Positions 50,009 through 59,364 of a stretch of 61,751 bases of DNA are shown piece after piece (position 1 is the first letter of the stretch; every line of letters starts with the position of its first letter). Both the position numbers and the translations under genes were made by a program. The notes beneath the pieces were generated by a model, which did no database searches, was not told the DNA's origin, and saw only the letters and a program-made list of their open reading frames with translations. Origin of the DNA: a virus; IMG/VR virus record IMGVR_UViG_3300027847_000989, positions 1 through 61,751 of that record; one strand, written 5' to 3'.

Positions 50009-51277
50009 TTATAGATCGACGATGACGACTCTGTATCGCCATTCATCGGGTACGTGAATCGAGATAGCCTTCTTGTGAAGGATCTCTGCTTCGTTGCGCT
50101 GTGCATGGTCAGGACTGTTGCTCTCGTCCCATACCAGCGTTTTATCAAACGCGGATTTGGTGAAAGCCCAACCGAGAGGCTGGCTAGTCAGGACGTACAT
50201 CTTGCCCTTTGCAAGCTGTGCATTCGGAGTCCATGAGAAGTTATGTCCCCATGCGCTCGTCATCATGCCACTGCTGAAGATCGAGTCACGCGTAGTAGAA
50301 GTGACAGTGTCCTTCGGCTTCACTCGGTCGCCATCATTGAAGTCACTGACGAGGTCAATGAAATCCCATGGGTCACGAATGTTCTGCGGCGAGATCATGA
50401 TCGTCTGGATGCTAATTGGCTCATCAGCACCACCGGCTGCACCGAACTTGGAAACATGCTCAAGGATCGTCTTGAGTTTTCCAATGGAAAGTTCAGTAGC
50501 TACGTCGACTGCGTTCAAGTCCAGATGGTTTAAGTCTGGGATGTTTGCAGTATCTACGGACGAGTGGATGTTCAGCGAGTCACGAAGTCCACTGTCTACT
50601 TCAGCGGCATCGATGTTAGTCAATGCCAAGGCGTCCAAGTGCATCTCAAGGTCATAGGCAAGTGTTTGTCGCACTGCTTCTGCTTGAGATACGTCGCCCT
50701 GCTGGAGGTCAACGAGAGGGTAATTGACGCGATCCGTCTGGAGATAATCCATCTCCAAAGTTGTCGCGGCTTTCGTTGTTCGCCATTGCGCTCGACGACT
50801 ACCGCCATCAACACCGACATTGCGAACCGTGAACTCATTCAAGTTCCGGCTTTGCGGTCGAGTGATCATTGGCAGTTCGTCTGCCGAGAGATCCACCATT
50901 TGGAAGGCTCCCATCGACCATGGCGTAGCCATTACGTCGGCGGAGATCTCGAAGTTTCGATAAGCAGCGAAGTCTCGTGCAGCTTCTGCATTCGTAGCAG
51001 CGGCAACCATCAACGCTCGGTATTCTCGCAAGTCGTCCTGATTCGTCAGGTCGAATCGCTCATCTCGGTAGCTTGCGTACTCACGGTCAAGCATGCGAGC
51101 ATTCTCTGGAAGCATCCATGGGATGCTAGCGAACTCTCGCTCACCGCGCTTGGCTTCAGCTACCATCTGGGTAGGGCTTGCTGAGTTGATAGGGGAGGCT
51201 GTGATATTCTCACCGCCTCCTTGAAAATTCTTTTCCGCGTCTCTTCGCAGATTGCGGAGGTGGCTTTTTCCTGCCAT
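50009..51277 (-). CDS. Major capsid protein
   Basis: 422 residues. Gene order protease/scaffold, small decoration protein, this gene, connectors is that of HK97-fold phages. The protein has a helical N-terminal arm (REYASYRDERFDLTNQ), a long segment ending in DLEMHLDALALTNIDAA (the spine-helix type region), and C-terminal beta strands. Preceded by two 13-mer-type sites around an AT-rich stretch and followed by a terminator, as expected for a highly expressed gene. Confidence 0.75.
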   Translation of the reverse strand: MAGKSHLRNLRRDAEKNFQGGGENITASPINSASPTQMVAEAKRGEREFASIPWMLPENARMLDREYASYRDERFDLTNQDDLREYRALMVAAATNAEAARDFAAYRNFEISADVMATPWSMGAFQMVDLSADELPMITRPQSRNLNEFTVRNVGVDGGSRRAQWRTTKAATTLEMDYLQTDRVNYPLVDLQQGDVSQAEAVRQTLAYDLEMHLDALALTNIDAAEVDSGLRDSLNIHSSVDTANIPDLNHLDLNAVDVATELSIGKLKTILEHVSKFGAAGGADEPISIQTIMISPQNIRDPWDFIDLVSDFNDGDRVKPKDTVTSTTRDSIFSSGMMTSAWGHNFSWTPNAQLAKGKMYVLTSQPLGWAFTKSAFDKTLVWDESNSPDHAQRNEAEILHKKAISIHVPDEWRYRVVIVDL

Positions 51278-51285
51278 GTTTATAG

Positions 51286-51346
51286 CTCCAATGGAAATTT
51301 ATTATAATCTATTTTGAAAATTGTATCTCTGGTTTTCCAGTGGAAA
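51286..51346 (-). promoter_or_regulatory. AT-rich capsid promoter region between two 13-mer sites
   Basis: A full 13-mer (51334-51346) lies upstream, and a degenerate one (51286-51298; last two bases GC in the gene direction) overlaps the ribosome site TTGGAG. Between them, TATAAT appears on the minus strand (51301-51306), but no good -35 exists. The pair could form a regulated promoter. Inference from arrangement. Confidence 0.4.
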
Positions 51347-51349
51347 CTT

Positions 51350-51928
51350 TTACGTTTCAGTTACGAACAGATGTGGCGAGCAGATCTGCACTCGAATGCG
51401 AACTTCAGCAGCATTCTCTGGAGTAAGGTTGGCTTGTAGGAGATGGGCGTGAATCACGTCCGTTGCTACGGCAATTTGCCAGCAACCATTCTTCTGAGTC
51501 AGCGGCGAACGAAGTGTGGAGCCAGTTGCGAGCAGTCCAGTACCAGAATCGGTGACTAGATTGTCAACAGACGTGATTCCAGTTCCCTCGAACTCCCAGA
51601 TAGATCCAGGCGCTGGCAGGACAATGGACACTGGGCTTCCACGCTTTTTGGGGATATCAAGCTTGCCGATGGTGAATTCTTTGAACCCGGTTTCATCAGT
51701 GGTTCCACTGAGGTTGATCGAGTGATGCATGAAGCCGAGGAAAAAGTCTCCGACTTCAGCGTAGGCAAGTTCTGTTTCGTCGTTGTCCTTTAGCGTAACG
51801 CCCTTGCCCTTTTGAGTAGTTCCGACATTAGCGTCGGCTACACTAAGGTCAAGTTCGGTTGTCTTTGCACTGTCCCAGTAGTCGTAGCTACCGGAAACAT
51901 GTTTGAATCGTGAATCTCCGAAGTGCAT
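51350..51928 (-). CDS. Capsid decoration/head protein
   Basis: 192 residues, beta-rich, no Cys cluster. Located directly upstream of the capsid gene, the place of lambda gpD-type decoration proteins. The last strands (EVRIRVQICSPHLFV) end in an exposed terminus. No motif proves it; call by order and size. Confidence 0.55.
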   Translation of the reverse strand: MHFGDSRFKHVSGSYDYWDSAKTTELDLSVADANVGTTQKGKGVTLKDNDETELAYAEVGDFFLGFMHHSINLSGTTDETGFKEFTIGKLDIPKKRGSPVSIVLPAPGSIWEFEGTGITSVDNLVTDSGTGLLATGSTLRSPLTQKNGCWQIAVATDVIHAHLLQANLTPENAAEVRIRVQICSPHLFVTET

Positions 51929-51985
51929 GATGCTCTCCTATTTCTTGGTAGATGGTGTGAGGTATGGCATGAGTCTCTTCAGCAA

Positions 51986-53803
51986 TTACTTAGCGTAAGA
52001 GATTGCACTTCGTCCACGAAGACTCTTCGTTACTTTCGTGCTTGCCGTTTCAGCGGCCTGTTCAGTTGACCCAGCGCCTACCAGTAGTTGAACCTTCTTG
52101 TTGACGCTCGCAGTATCAGCGACGACTTCAACTTCTTCAACTTCTTCTTCGGAGGTTGCGGCCTTAGCCAGTTGCTTCAGGAGATTGATCGTTCTCTTGA
52201 ACATCTTGTCGCCAGCTTCGTCGTGCGACATGGCTTTAACTTGTTCTTCGATTGTCTCTTCGTCATCTTCCTCGAACTTGTATTCAAGGTTGACTCCGAT
52301 GTCTGAGATTTCCTTGAGTCGCGATGCATGCTTTTCGTCCGATGCTTTGACTGCATCAAATTCAGTTTGCTTCAACTCAAGAGCCTCGTTAAGCATAGTT
52401 TCGTGCTGCTCTTTAGTCATGAGTTCGCCGCCTTCAATCTGGCTGGCGATCTCACTCTTGACTGACTCGTCAAAGTCTGCCTGTACGGACGACTGACGCA
52501 TCTCAGTGACTAGACTTGCGAACTCTTTTTGAGTCGCCTCGTCTACCGGATTTCCACTGGAAATCTTTTTAGTTGCGTCTTCCATTTTCTTGAATAGATC
52601 TTTGAATTTCACTTCGATGTCTCCGGGTAAGGATGCTTCTTCTGGTACAACTGTGTCGCCAGAGTTGTTCTTACCCCTGAGCGGCACGTCAACGATGTGC
52701 AGATGAACCTCAGAATGCTCTGTGCCCTGAGGATCTCGCCAATAACTGTGGTGAGTGTCGGTTCGTCCAGTGAGCTTAGGCTTGTTGCCCCTCACTAAGT
52801 TCATGTTCTGTAGATAATGTACGTGACCATTGGACGGCAAAATCGTTCCGTCGCTAAGAATTTCATGAACGTGCCCGTCTTCATCTCCAGGCTGTGTCTT
52901 GCCGATTATGGCAATGCTAGCTAAATCGTTAATCATTGTATCGACAGCTACGCTGGCAACCTCCACGCAATTTTCTTCACCACTAAAAATTTTATATTTT
53001 AGTGGAAGAAAGATTTTTCCGCTGCTGGATGATGCGACTTCGAGACTGGTGCCAGCAACCATTGCCAGTACGTCGCTGGTATCATCTGCCGGGGAGGTGG
53101 TAATACCTGCTCCCCAGAAGCTTACCTTACCGTCGACACCACCCAGGGCTACTGCCATCTCGTGACCCTTGTAGTCTTTGACTCCATTGCCGTGAACGCA
53201 TTCAAGCATGTCACCATCTGCGTCGGCAAATGGAATGAACTCGTCTCGGTAGTAGAGGGCCGCATCGGACCACTTGTGCCCGCACTCCATCGAAACCTTC
53301 CACTGCTCGCGTCCTGTCAAGTGGTTCTTAACTATGTCTGGGATCTTCGAGTGCCGCATGTACAAGGCACCGAGGGCGTACAAGGGGACTGCGCTGTCTG
53401 GGATCGAGCTTGCGTCTGCAACTTCTTTCCACTGTAAACCTTCCTTGGCATAAGCCACTGCTTTGATGTGACCACAGATCTCATCGCGAGAGGAGATGCC
53501 ATTGTCAATAAGAGAATGCTCGATATCAATCAAGCTGTCTTGAGCGGAAGCAAAGGAGTTTGCCAGGGTCTTGGTGGTGAAGCACCGTCGCTTCTTGTTG
53601 ACTGTAGGTAGCGAATGGCAGAGCTTCATCGGGAAGTAGATTATGTTTGGCGAATCAGAGAACTGGACATCTGGAAACATGTCCCTGATCTCACCAACGT
53701 CCATGGTCTGGACGGAGGCGTTGTCTCCTACTACTCTCTCCCGAGAGTCGCCTGACTCAGGAGCGCCGATCTTGTGTATGAAATCGTCAAGTGTGAAAGG
53801 CAT
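51986..53803 (-). CDS. Capsid maturation protease/scaffold-type protein
   Basis: 605 residues from ATG 53803 (AGCAGGAGC upstream). The N-terminal half resembles prohead proteases: IEHSLIDNG supplies a His, and REQWKVSMECG a Ser, in the spacing of S78/U9-like enzymes. A His-rich insert (GHVHE ... GHVHY ... HSYW ... EVHLHI) is unusual. The C-terminal 200 residues are a coiled-coil scaffold-like region. A protease fused to scaffold is known in several phages. 13-mers at 52551 and 53426. Confidence 0.6.
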   Translation of the reverse strand: MPFTLDDFIHKIGAPESGDSRERVVGDNASVQTMDVGEIRDMFPDVQFSDSPNIIYFPMKLCHSLPTVNKKRRCFTTKTLANSFASAQDSLIDIEHSLIDNGISSRDEICGHIKAVAYAKEGLQWKEVADASSIPDSAVPLYALGALYMRHSKIPDIVKNHLTGREQWKVSMECGHKWSDAALYYRDEFIPFADADGDMLECVHGNGVKDYKGHEMAVALGGVDGKVSFWGAGITTSPADDTSDVLAMVAGTSLEVASSSSGKIFLPLKYKIFSGEENCVEVASVAVDTMINDLASIAIIGKTQPGDEDGHVHEILSDGTILPSNGHVHYLQNMNLVRGNKPKLTGRTDTHHSYWRDPQGTEHSEVHLHIVDVPLRGKNNSGDTVVPEEASLPGDIEVKFKDLFKKMEDATKKISSGNPVDEATQKEFASLVTEMRQSSVQADFDESVKSEIASQIEGGELMTKEQHETMLNEALELKQTEFDAVKASDEKHASRLKEISDIGVNLEYKFEEDDEETIEEQVKAMSHDEAGDKMFKRTINLLKQLAKAATSEEEVEEVEVVADTASVNKKVQLLVGAGSTEQAAETASTKVTKSLRGRSAISYAK

Positions 53804-53804
53804 G

Positions 53805-55478
53805 CTACGATGCTCCTGCTGGGGGTTGTGTTCTAGTACCTTCGTTGGCGTCAGGGTTTCCATCTACGCCGGGTCTACCTGGGTTCTGATGCTCACCGCC
53901 TTTGTCTCCGAAAGGATCGGGCGGCTCGGGCCATGACCATAGCTTTGTCTTCTCTTCCTCTGCTTTGGATATCGCCTTCTGCCTTAGTGTAGAATCAGGA
54001 TCTCTTCCAAGCTCCTTGTGTGCTGTTCGTGGATCTGTCCATGCATACTCTGCGAGGAACCTTAGCTCATTTAGTAGCTGTGCTGGTTCCTTGAGGACGT
54101 TCTCATCGAAGCCTGCCGAGACAACGCAGTTCTCTGGGGTTTCTATTCGATCAACTATGCTGTCGTGATCAAAGAACTCAGATAGCACCCACTTTACTTC
54201 AGTCCTTGCGTCTACTAAGTGAGCCATGAGTCTCTTGACTCCAAGGAATCCACTGCCGTAATTGCCACCGTCACCAGTGAACACCACTACGGTAACACCT
54301 GCCCAGTTGAAGATTCTCTCCTCTGGCTTCTTGTACTTCTCACCAGAGAACATGTCGTTGGGAGGGAAGATGAAGTCGAAGGACACCGTGTGGTTCGTTA
54401 CTATCTTGGCGGCCTGTGATGTGTCCTTGAGCTTGGTTGTAAGTGCGTCGATATCATCCTGCTTGGCCCAGTTGTTCTTCTGTCCAGCAAGAGGGCCTTG
54501 GGTTATGGACTCACCCATCTTGGCGTGCAGCATGAAGTGCTTCATCATGAACGATGTAGCGAAGTCGCCGTCCGTACAGTTGTTTCGAGTTTCCAGCGGA
54601 AGGAAAATGTTAGCCATGGATGGCTTGGCTAGTCCGTGATGCTTTCTGTTGTTGGTCTTGACTATCCAGTTGTGGCCGTCTTCCCTGTTCAACGCAACCA
54701 TACTGTCGCCGGTCTTCACGGCCTTGATGTATGCGAACGGTATGCCTTCGTCGTTGACGAGAGCCATGAGGGCCTCTTCTCGCTCTGCCTTTGTATAGAG
54801 GCGAAGGGCATACTGTATCTTGTTTCTTATCTCTATGGGAATTGCAACCCTTAGTACATCGTTTCCAAACGAATTATTCCAGTCGATGTCGCCTGGGTTA
54901 AGGGCGGTGATGTCCTGTAGGCCAGGGACAAGTGCCTCCCTTGAGCGTGGCTTTGGCGGCACCGACGCAGATGATGACTGAGATCCCTCTGACTTAGGGT
55001 CGATCTTCCAGTACAGAATCATGCTATCGCATGTGAACCAGTCGCTTAGAAGCTTCTTGGTGAGGGCGTAGAAGTCCCACTTCCTTTTGATCTTTGCGAG
55101 CTTTACCTCGAACGCAGAGAACTCTACCTCGTTCTCATTTCCACTGGAAACTTCTGGAGCGCAGGCGATGTTGAAGCCTGATGTAGTGAAGTCAGTCTTG
55201 ACTCTGACCAGTCCCTGGACTAGGTCATCCCTCTCTGACCACTCCATTGATCGTCGAATCTGCGTGTGCTTGGCCGCAGGGGTGGCGTCATTCATCAAGC
55301 GATCAAGAGTCGTCTTCCTGATTCTTGTGCCGCTGCCTCCTGTACTGCTGCCGCTAGTGAACGCAGTGTCGACAGTGCTGAATGCGAACTCCCTGATGGG
55401 TACGCCCATCATTTCGATGGCACCGACTTCGGCTGTCTCTTCAGGCTCGTCTATGATGATCTTACGCAGGTCTGCCAT
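53805..55478 (-). CDS. Portal protein
   Basis: 557 residues from ATG 55478 (GGAGAGAG upstream). Located between terminase and protease, the standard portal position. Features: Ser/Gly-rich N-terminus, basic helix, TTSGFNIACAPEVSSG strand-loop, DWFTCDSMILYW-type wing region (SDWFTCDSMILYW), and a long C-terminal helix (GRDPDSTLRQKAISKAEEEK). Forms the dodecameric DNA port. Confidence 0.7.
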   Translation of the reverse strand: MADLRKIIIDEPEETAEVGAIEMMGVPIREFAFSTVDTAFTSGSSTGGSGTRIRKTTLDRLMNDATPAAKHTQIRRSMEWSERDDLVQGLVRVKTDFTTSGFNIACAPEVSSGNENEVEFSAFEVKLAKIKRKWDFYALTKKLLSDWFTCDSMILYWKIDPKSEGSQSSSASVPPKPRSREALVPGLQDITALNPGDIDWNNSFGNDVLRVAIPIEIRNKIQYALRLYTKAEREEALMALVNDEGIPFAYIKAVKTGDSMVALNREDGHNWIVKTNNRKHHGLAKPSMANIFLPLETRNNCTDGDFATSFMMKHFMLHAKMGESITQGPLAGQKNNWAKQDDIDALTTKLKDTSQAAKIVTNHTVSFDFIFPPNDMFSGEKYKKPEERIFNWAGVTVVVFTGDGGNYGSGFLGVKRLMAHLVDARTEVKWVLSEFFDHDSIVDRIETPENCVVSAGFDENVLKEPAQLLNELRFLAEYAWTDPRTAHKELGRDPDSTLRQKAISKAEEEKTKLWSWPEPPDPFGDKGGEHQNPGRPGVDGNPDANEGTRTQPPAGAS

Positions 55479-55528
55479 TGAAACTCTCTCCACTAATGTT
55501 TCGTGTAGAGGATTTATCGGCAGCTTAT

Positions 55529-57277
55529 TTATATTGGGTCAATAGAAATTGCTAGATCAGATCCACCTTGCCTTCCAGGCATGTCCTTGCCGCTCAGTGC
55601 TTTAAGTATAGAGTATGCAACGAACGAGTACAGTAATCCGTATGCAGAATCTTTTTTATTCTTGGATTTAAACTTGTACATTCCGTATGTGTCTATGGAC
55701 GGCGACTTGTCTTTGTGTCTAGCGATGTCAACTTGGATTAACTGCTCAACAGTTATGTCCATCTCGGCACGTATCACATCAGCCTCTGCCATTCCTTTCG
55801 CTCTGTTCAGATACTCCCTCTTGGCACCAACGTCCCACGTACCACCAGCCTCTTCCCATCCGTTCCATCTTCCTGGGAGTATGATGTTTCCAGTGGAAAT
55901 AGCATCCCTCATAGCTCTATGCATTCTGTTTACTATGACGCTATCAGACGCCATCTTGCCCCACAGTGCATTAATGAAGAAATCTCCACGCTTGAACGGA
56001 ACCAGTATATTGTCACCTATCAATCCATGTGGATCTCCAAGCTCGACCATTGGAATGACTGACTCTATCTTTCCTCGTATCGGTATCTCTGTCTTCCTGA
56101 GTTCATCCCTGACGAACAGTCCACCACCGCCTGGATCGTAGCACACGAACGAAAACTGAAACTTCTTGTGAAGCTCTTGGATTATTCCTGCCATGTGTTC
56201 AGATTGAATGTTGTTCTTCCGAATTGTTAGGCAGTGCTGCGGCGGTTCTGACAGGTCGGATATCTTGAGTACAGATATAGAGAAGTCATCTGCACTAGAC
56301 TTAGTGTGATCAGATCCACCCCTTGCTGTATCGTACCCGGCAACGTACATGTCGTTGTCGCTGCGTCTTTGCAGCAGCATGGGAGAGTTCTGCCTCCGTC
56401 TAGCATCGATGTCCTTCGACGAATAGAAAGACATGGAGTCCTTCTGCCACCTGCCATCAATCTCTGACTTCACTACGCCATCAGGGTTCGTGGTCTGCAT
56501 GGTGAAGATTGTTCGACGATCAACGAACGCCTGGAACTCCTTCTTGTTTACTGGCACGTGCCGGTAGTTGGATGTAAACCGCGCGTAGTCCTTATTGCCC
56601 CTGGCTATGTTTGAGTCGATACTCTTGACTAGCGTGTATGACCTGTCATGCCTGAAGCCTGGGGTTGACATGCAGTGTATGTGGTTCTGCATTATCTTGT
56701 CATCTTGGTAATCATTCAACGCAGTGACTCGACCGAATAGCGTCTTGGTGAGTGATGCTATATTAAAGATTGTCCACTCGTCGAAGTACCCATCGTGCCA
56801 ACGCTCTGATCTCAACCGCTCACTATCCTTGTCGAAGTTGGGAGGCAACGCCCTGATGGTGGCACCTCCCCTGAAGTGGATCTCCCATGCCGAGGTTCCG
56901 TGCGTGATCCTTGGCCTGCCCTGCTGTGTCTTTACGCAGCTTCTGAATATCTTGGATGACGAGTACCATCTGTCATAGTTCTGAAAGATCAACTGTCCCT
57001 GACGGAACGTACCTGAGATGATTCCTGAGATTCGATTAGGAAACAGGCAGGATCTCAGTGCAGATAGCAGTCCAAGAGTAAAGGACTTTCCAGTGGAAAA
57101 TCCTGAGTCGTCCATAGTGAAGTGGGTAGTCCACATCTCTGCGAGCCTAAGCTCCTGATGCGGAGGGAGCTTTACGTTCAGTATTACCTTCGCTGCCAGA
57201 ATCGGATCATGTATGAAATCGTCAACCATCATCGCAGTTAGCCTGTTGTCATTCCTCCATGCGTGACTAGTTGCCAT
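55529..57277 (-). CDS. Large terminase subunit
   Basis: 582 residues from ATG 57277. ATPase Walker A SGFSTGKS (residues 58-65), Walker B YFDE (164-167), and a nuclease-type AGYDTARGGSDHT (about 315-327) plus CYDPGGGG (about 380). It drives DNA packaging into the head and cuts the concatemer. The 13-mer 57087-57099 codes for the Phe-Ser-Thr-Gly-Lys of the P-loop. Overlaps the upstream gene by 11 bp. Confidence 0.9.
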   Translation of the reverse strand: MATSHAWRNDNRLTAMMVDDFIHDPILAAKVILNVKLPPHQELRLAEMWTTHFTMDDSGFSTGKSFTLGLLSALRSCLFPNRISGIISGTFRQGQLIFQNYDRWYSSSKIFRSCVKTQQGRPRITHGTSAWEIHFRGGATIRALPPNFDKDSERLRSERWHDGYFDEWTIFNIASLTKTLFGRVTALNDYQDDKIMQNHIHCMSTPGFRHDRSYTLVKSIDSNIARGNKDYARFTSNYRHVPVNKKEFQAFVDRRTIFTMQTTNPDGVVKSEIDGRWQKDSMSFYSSKDIDARRRQNSPMLLQRRSDNDMYVAGYDTARGGSDHTKSSADDFSISVLKISDLSEPPQHCLTIRKNNIQSEHMAGIIQELHKKFQFSFVCYDPGGGGLFVRDELRKTEIPIRGKIESVIPMVELGDPHGLIGDNILVPFKRGDFFINALWGKMASDSVIVNRMHRAMRDAISTGNIILPGRWNGWEEAGGTWDVGAKREYLNRAKGMAEADVIRAEMDITVEQLIQVDIARHKDKSPSIDTYGMYKFKSKNKKDSAYGLLYSFVAYSILKALSGKDMPGRQGGSDLAISIDPI

Positions 57278-58208
57278 CTTCTTTTGCCTTTCCATCTAGT
57301 GGTAATGCGTACTCGCTGTTCAATTCATACCCAAAGAAAAGGGCGACTTGATGCGGGTCCTCAGGCAGGTCTGCCCCTGAGTCTAAGTGCTTCTGTGCAA
57401 CATCTAATGCCGTTACGGTATCATATCCAAGTGACTGAAGCAGGTACTGTAGGTCCATTGGAAAGTCTAGGACAGGTGCTAGTGCTATGGCTGCATCACT
57501 GAACATCCTCCTCACGCCAAGGCCCTCTCTTGCTTCCTTCTCCTTCATGTACGAGTCGTGAATCATCGCCATCGACTTCTCGTCGTCGCTTAACTCGAAT
57601 GCTTCCTTCTCTGGTAGCTGTTTGCGAAGGGATTCGAGGTTACTTATGAGTCTGGTCTTCTTGGAGTCAAGCTCCTTAGTCAACTCTCCCCTAGTCTGGA
57701 TCATGTAACAGGTAAGCCAGTTTAGTTCAATCTCTGTGATTATGATCTGGTGGCACAGGAAGTATGCGGTCGGATCTCTGTAGTAGCCTGAGTACTGCTC
57801 GTACTGCTCAAGGTAGTACTTCCTCTCGGCTTCAGAATATGAGTCTGGGGCTACGCCAGGTGGAGTGATCTCTATGACAACTCCAGTTTGCTCAAGCTCC
57901 GAATTACCACCCTCCGTTTGATTGTTTCCACTGGAAATAGGTTCGTGGATATCGCTCTGCGTTACCGGGGTGGCGACCGTGTCTCCTTCTGCGTTTGTTG
58001 AGAACTCTATGTCCGCCCCTCTTCCAGAGCATGACCCGCACAGGGTTTTGTCTTCGTCTTTTATGTGCTTGTTCTTTCCGCATTTTAAGCATACGGTTAG
58101 ATGCTCGCATTCTAGTTCTTTGCATATTGCTGGCCTGTTATCGAGGGACACCATGTTGCATTTCTTGCATACTGCCTTGTATGAGCAGATGTTTTTCTGT
58201 TCAGCCAT
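57267..58208 (-). CDS. Zinc-ribbon/helical protein, possible small terminase
   Basis: 313 residues. N-terminal Cys motifs (CKKC, CLKCGK, CGSC) form one or two zinc ribbons; the middle and end are helical. It lies immediately before the large terminase, where small terminases are encoded, but a DNA-binding helix-turn-helix is not clear. Could be a packaging accessory instead. Confidence 0.5.
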   Translation of the reverse strand: MAEQKNICSYKAVCKKCNMVSLDNRPAICKELECEHLTVCLKCGKNKHIKDEDKTLCGSCSGRGADIEFSTNAEGDTVATPVTQSDIHEPISSGNNQTEGGNSELEQTGVVIEITPPGVAPDSYSEAERKYYLEQYEQYSGYYRDPTAYFLCHQIIITEIELNWLTCYMIQTRGELTKELDSKKTRLISNLESLRKQLPEKEAFELSDDEKSMAMIHDSYMKEKEAREGLGVRRMFSDAAIALAPVLDFPMDLQYLLQSLGYDTVTALDVAQKHLDSGADLPEDPHQVALFFGYELNSEYALPLDGKAKEDGN

Positions 58209-58752
58209 CGTAGTATCCCTTGCTAACTGCGAAGTAGAAGCCGATGTTTATGGCATCGGCTATGTTCTGCTTGACTCCACCATCAACAATCAGTGACGAC
58301 GTTGGATTAAACGAAGTTATAAGCTTGTTGGCAGTCTCGACTGACCATGGCTTTGCCTTCTTCTTGCCCCTGTGCTTCTCCCAATCTATTGGAAGGCACA
58401 TGTCCACTGTCTTAGTGCTGAGGAGTACACCCACTATGGCGTATGCTACAGCGAACACCTTGAATACTGACTGTGCCCTGGCTGCAAGCATCTCCTTCTT
58501 AAGGGTCTTGACTCCGTAGATTGTCTGAGGCGGCTGCTCAATCACTATGTGATCAAAGTCATCTTTGATGGTAAGGCTTAGTACTGACTGGGCTATGTCC
58601 CTTGCTCTGTCGTGTATCCCTTCTGACTTCGTCCTTGGCCGTATGTTCTTTGCGTAGTTGATGCCTTCCCTGCCCATGCCTCGTATCTTGAATTCCCATG
58701 AAGCAACGCCGGTGTGCTTAATGCCTGGGTCTATAGATAGTATCTTAGTCAT
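58201..58752 (-). CDS. RuvC-like Holliday junction resolvase
   Basis: 183 residues from ATG 58752. The RNase-H fold acidic residues are visible: Asp8 (ILSIDPGIKHTGVA), Glu72 (HIVIEQPP) and Asp166 (NIADAINIG). This family cuts four-way junctions; in phages it resolves branched replication products before packaging. Next to the terminase and replication genes. Confidence 0.85.
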   Translation of the reverse strand: MTKILSIDPGIKHTGVASWEFKIRGMGREGINYAKNIRPRTKSEGIHDRARDIAQSVLSLTIKDDFDHIVIEQPPQTIYGVKTLKKEMLAARAQSVFKVFAVAYAIVGVLLSTKTVDMCLPIDWEKHRGKKKAKPWSVETANKLITSFNPTSSLIVDGGVKQNIADAINIGFYFAVSKGYYDG

Positions 58753-59350
58753 CACCGAACCCCCATGTAATCTTGCGTTCGCTTCTCGCCCTCTTGTACT
58801 GATACTCAGTCATGTACTCAGGGCGAGTAAGTGCAGCATGGAATCCGTGAGAGATCTCATTTACTGTTGCTGGAAGCCCAAGCTGACTTAGGGAGTCGGT
58901 CGTGTCCCTGATTGCATCCTCCGCCTTCTTTCTTTTCTCTGGTGAAGACTTGTCCCATCCTCCATTCTTCATGAAGGCTATGCCACGGTTGTAGTATTCT
59001 CTTAACTCCCACGGGTTACCGTCTTCTCCAACAATGCCCTCTGTCAGCATTGTGCCGAACATCTCCATCGCCTCGAAGATCATATCATTGCCGAGATCGT
59101 AGTTAGATCTCCAGGCTATGTCGCACTCCCTTACTGTCAGGTACTTCTTTCCTTCGTGCCTCTTCTCAAGTGCGTCGTTCATACATGTGGCTATGCTCCA
59201 GCCAAAGTTCAACGCATACTCAATCGCATCCTTCTCGTATATCTCATGGGCCTCTGTGAGATCGAGGTCTGCTTCTCCTCGCTTATATTTCCTGGGGCCA
59301 GCCTCTTGTAGCCTTGGCTTGTTCGCTGATGGTAGGTCTGAGATTTCCAC
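58745..59350 (-). CDS. Hypothetical protein with GTG start in the 13-mer
   Basis: 201 residues. GTG 59350 lies inside the 13-mer 59344-59356, with AGGAG six bases upstream; the product begins Met-Glu-Ile. Basic N-terminal region (residues 10-30), helical body with RARSERKI near the end. It lies between the replication protein and RuvC, so a DNA-processing role is plausible. Family unknown. Confidence 0.6.
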   Translation of the reverse strand: MEISDLPSANKPRLQEAGPRKYKRGEADLDLTEAHEIYEKDAIEYALNFGWSIATCMNDALEKRHEGKKYLTVRECDIAWRSNYDLGNDMIFEAMEMFGTMLTEGIVGEDGNPWELREYYNRGIAFMKNGGWDKSSPEKRKKAEDAIRDTTDSLSQLGLPATVNEISHGFHAALTRPEYMTEYQYKRARSERKITWGFGDD

Positions 59351-59364
59351 TGTAAACTCCTGAT

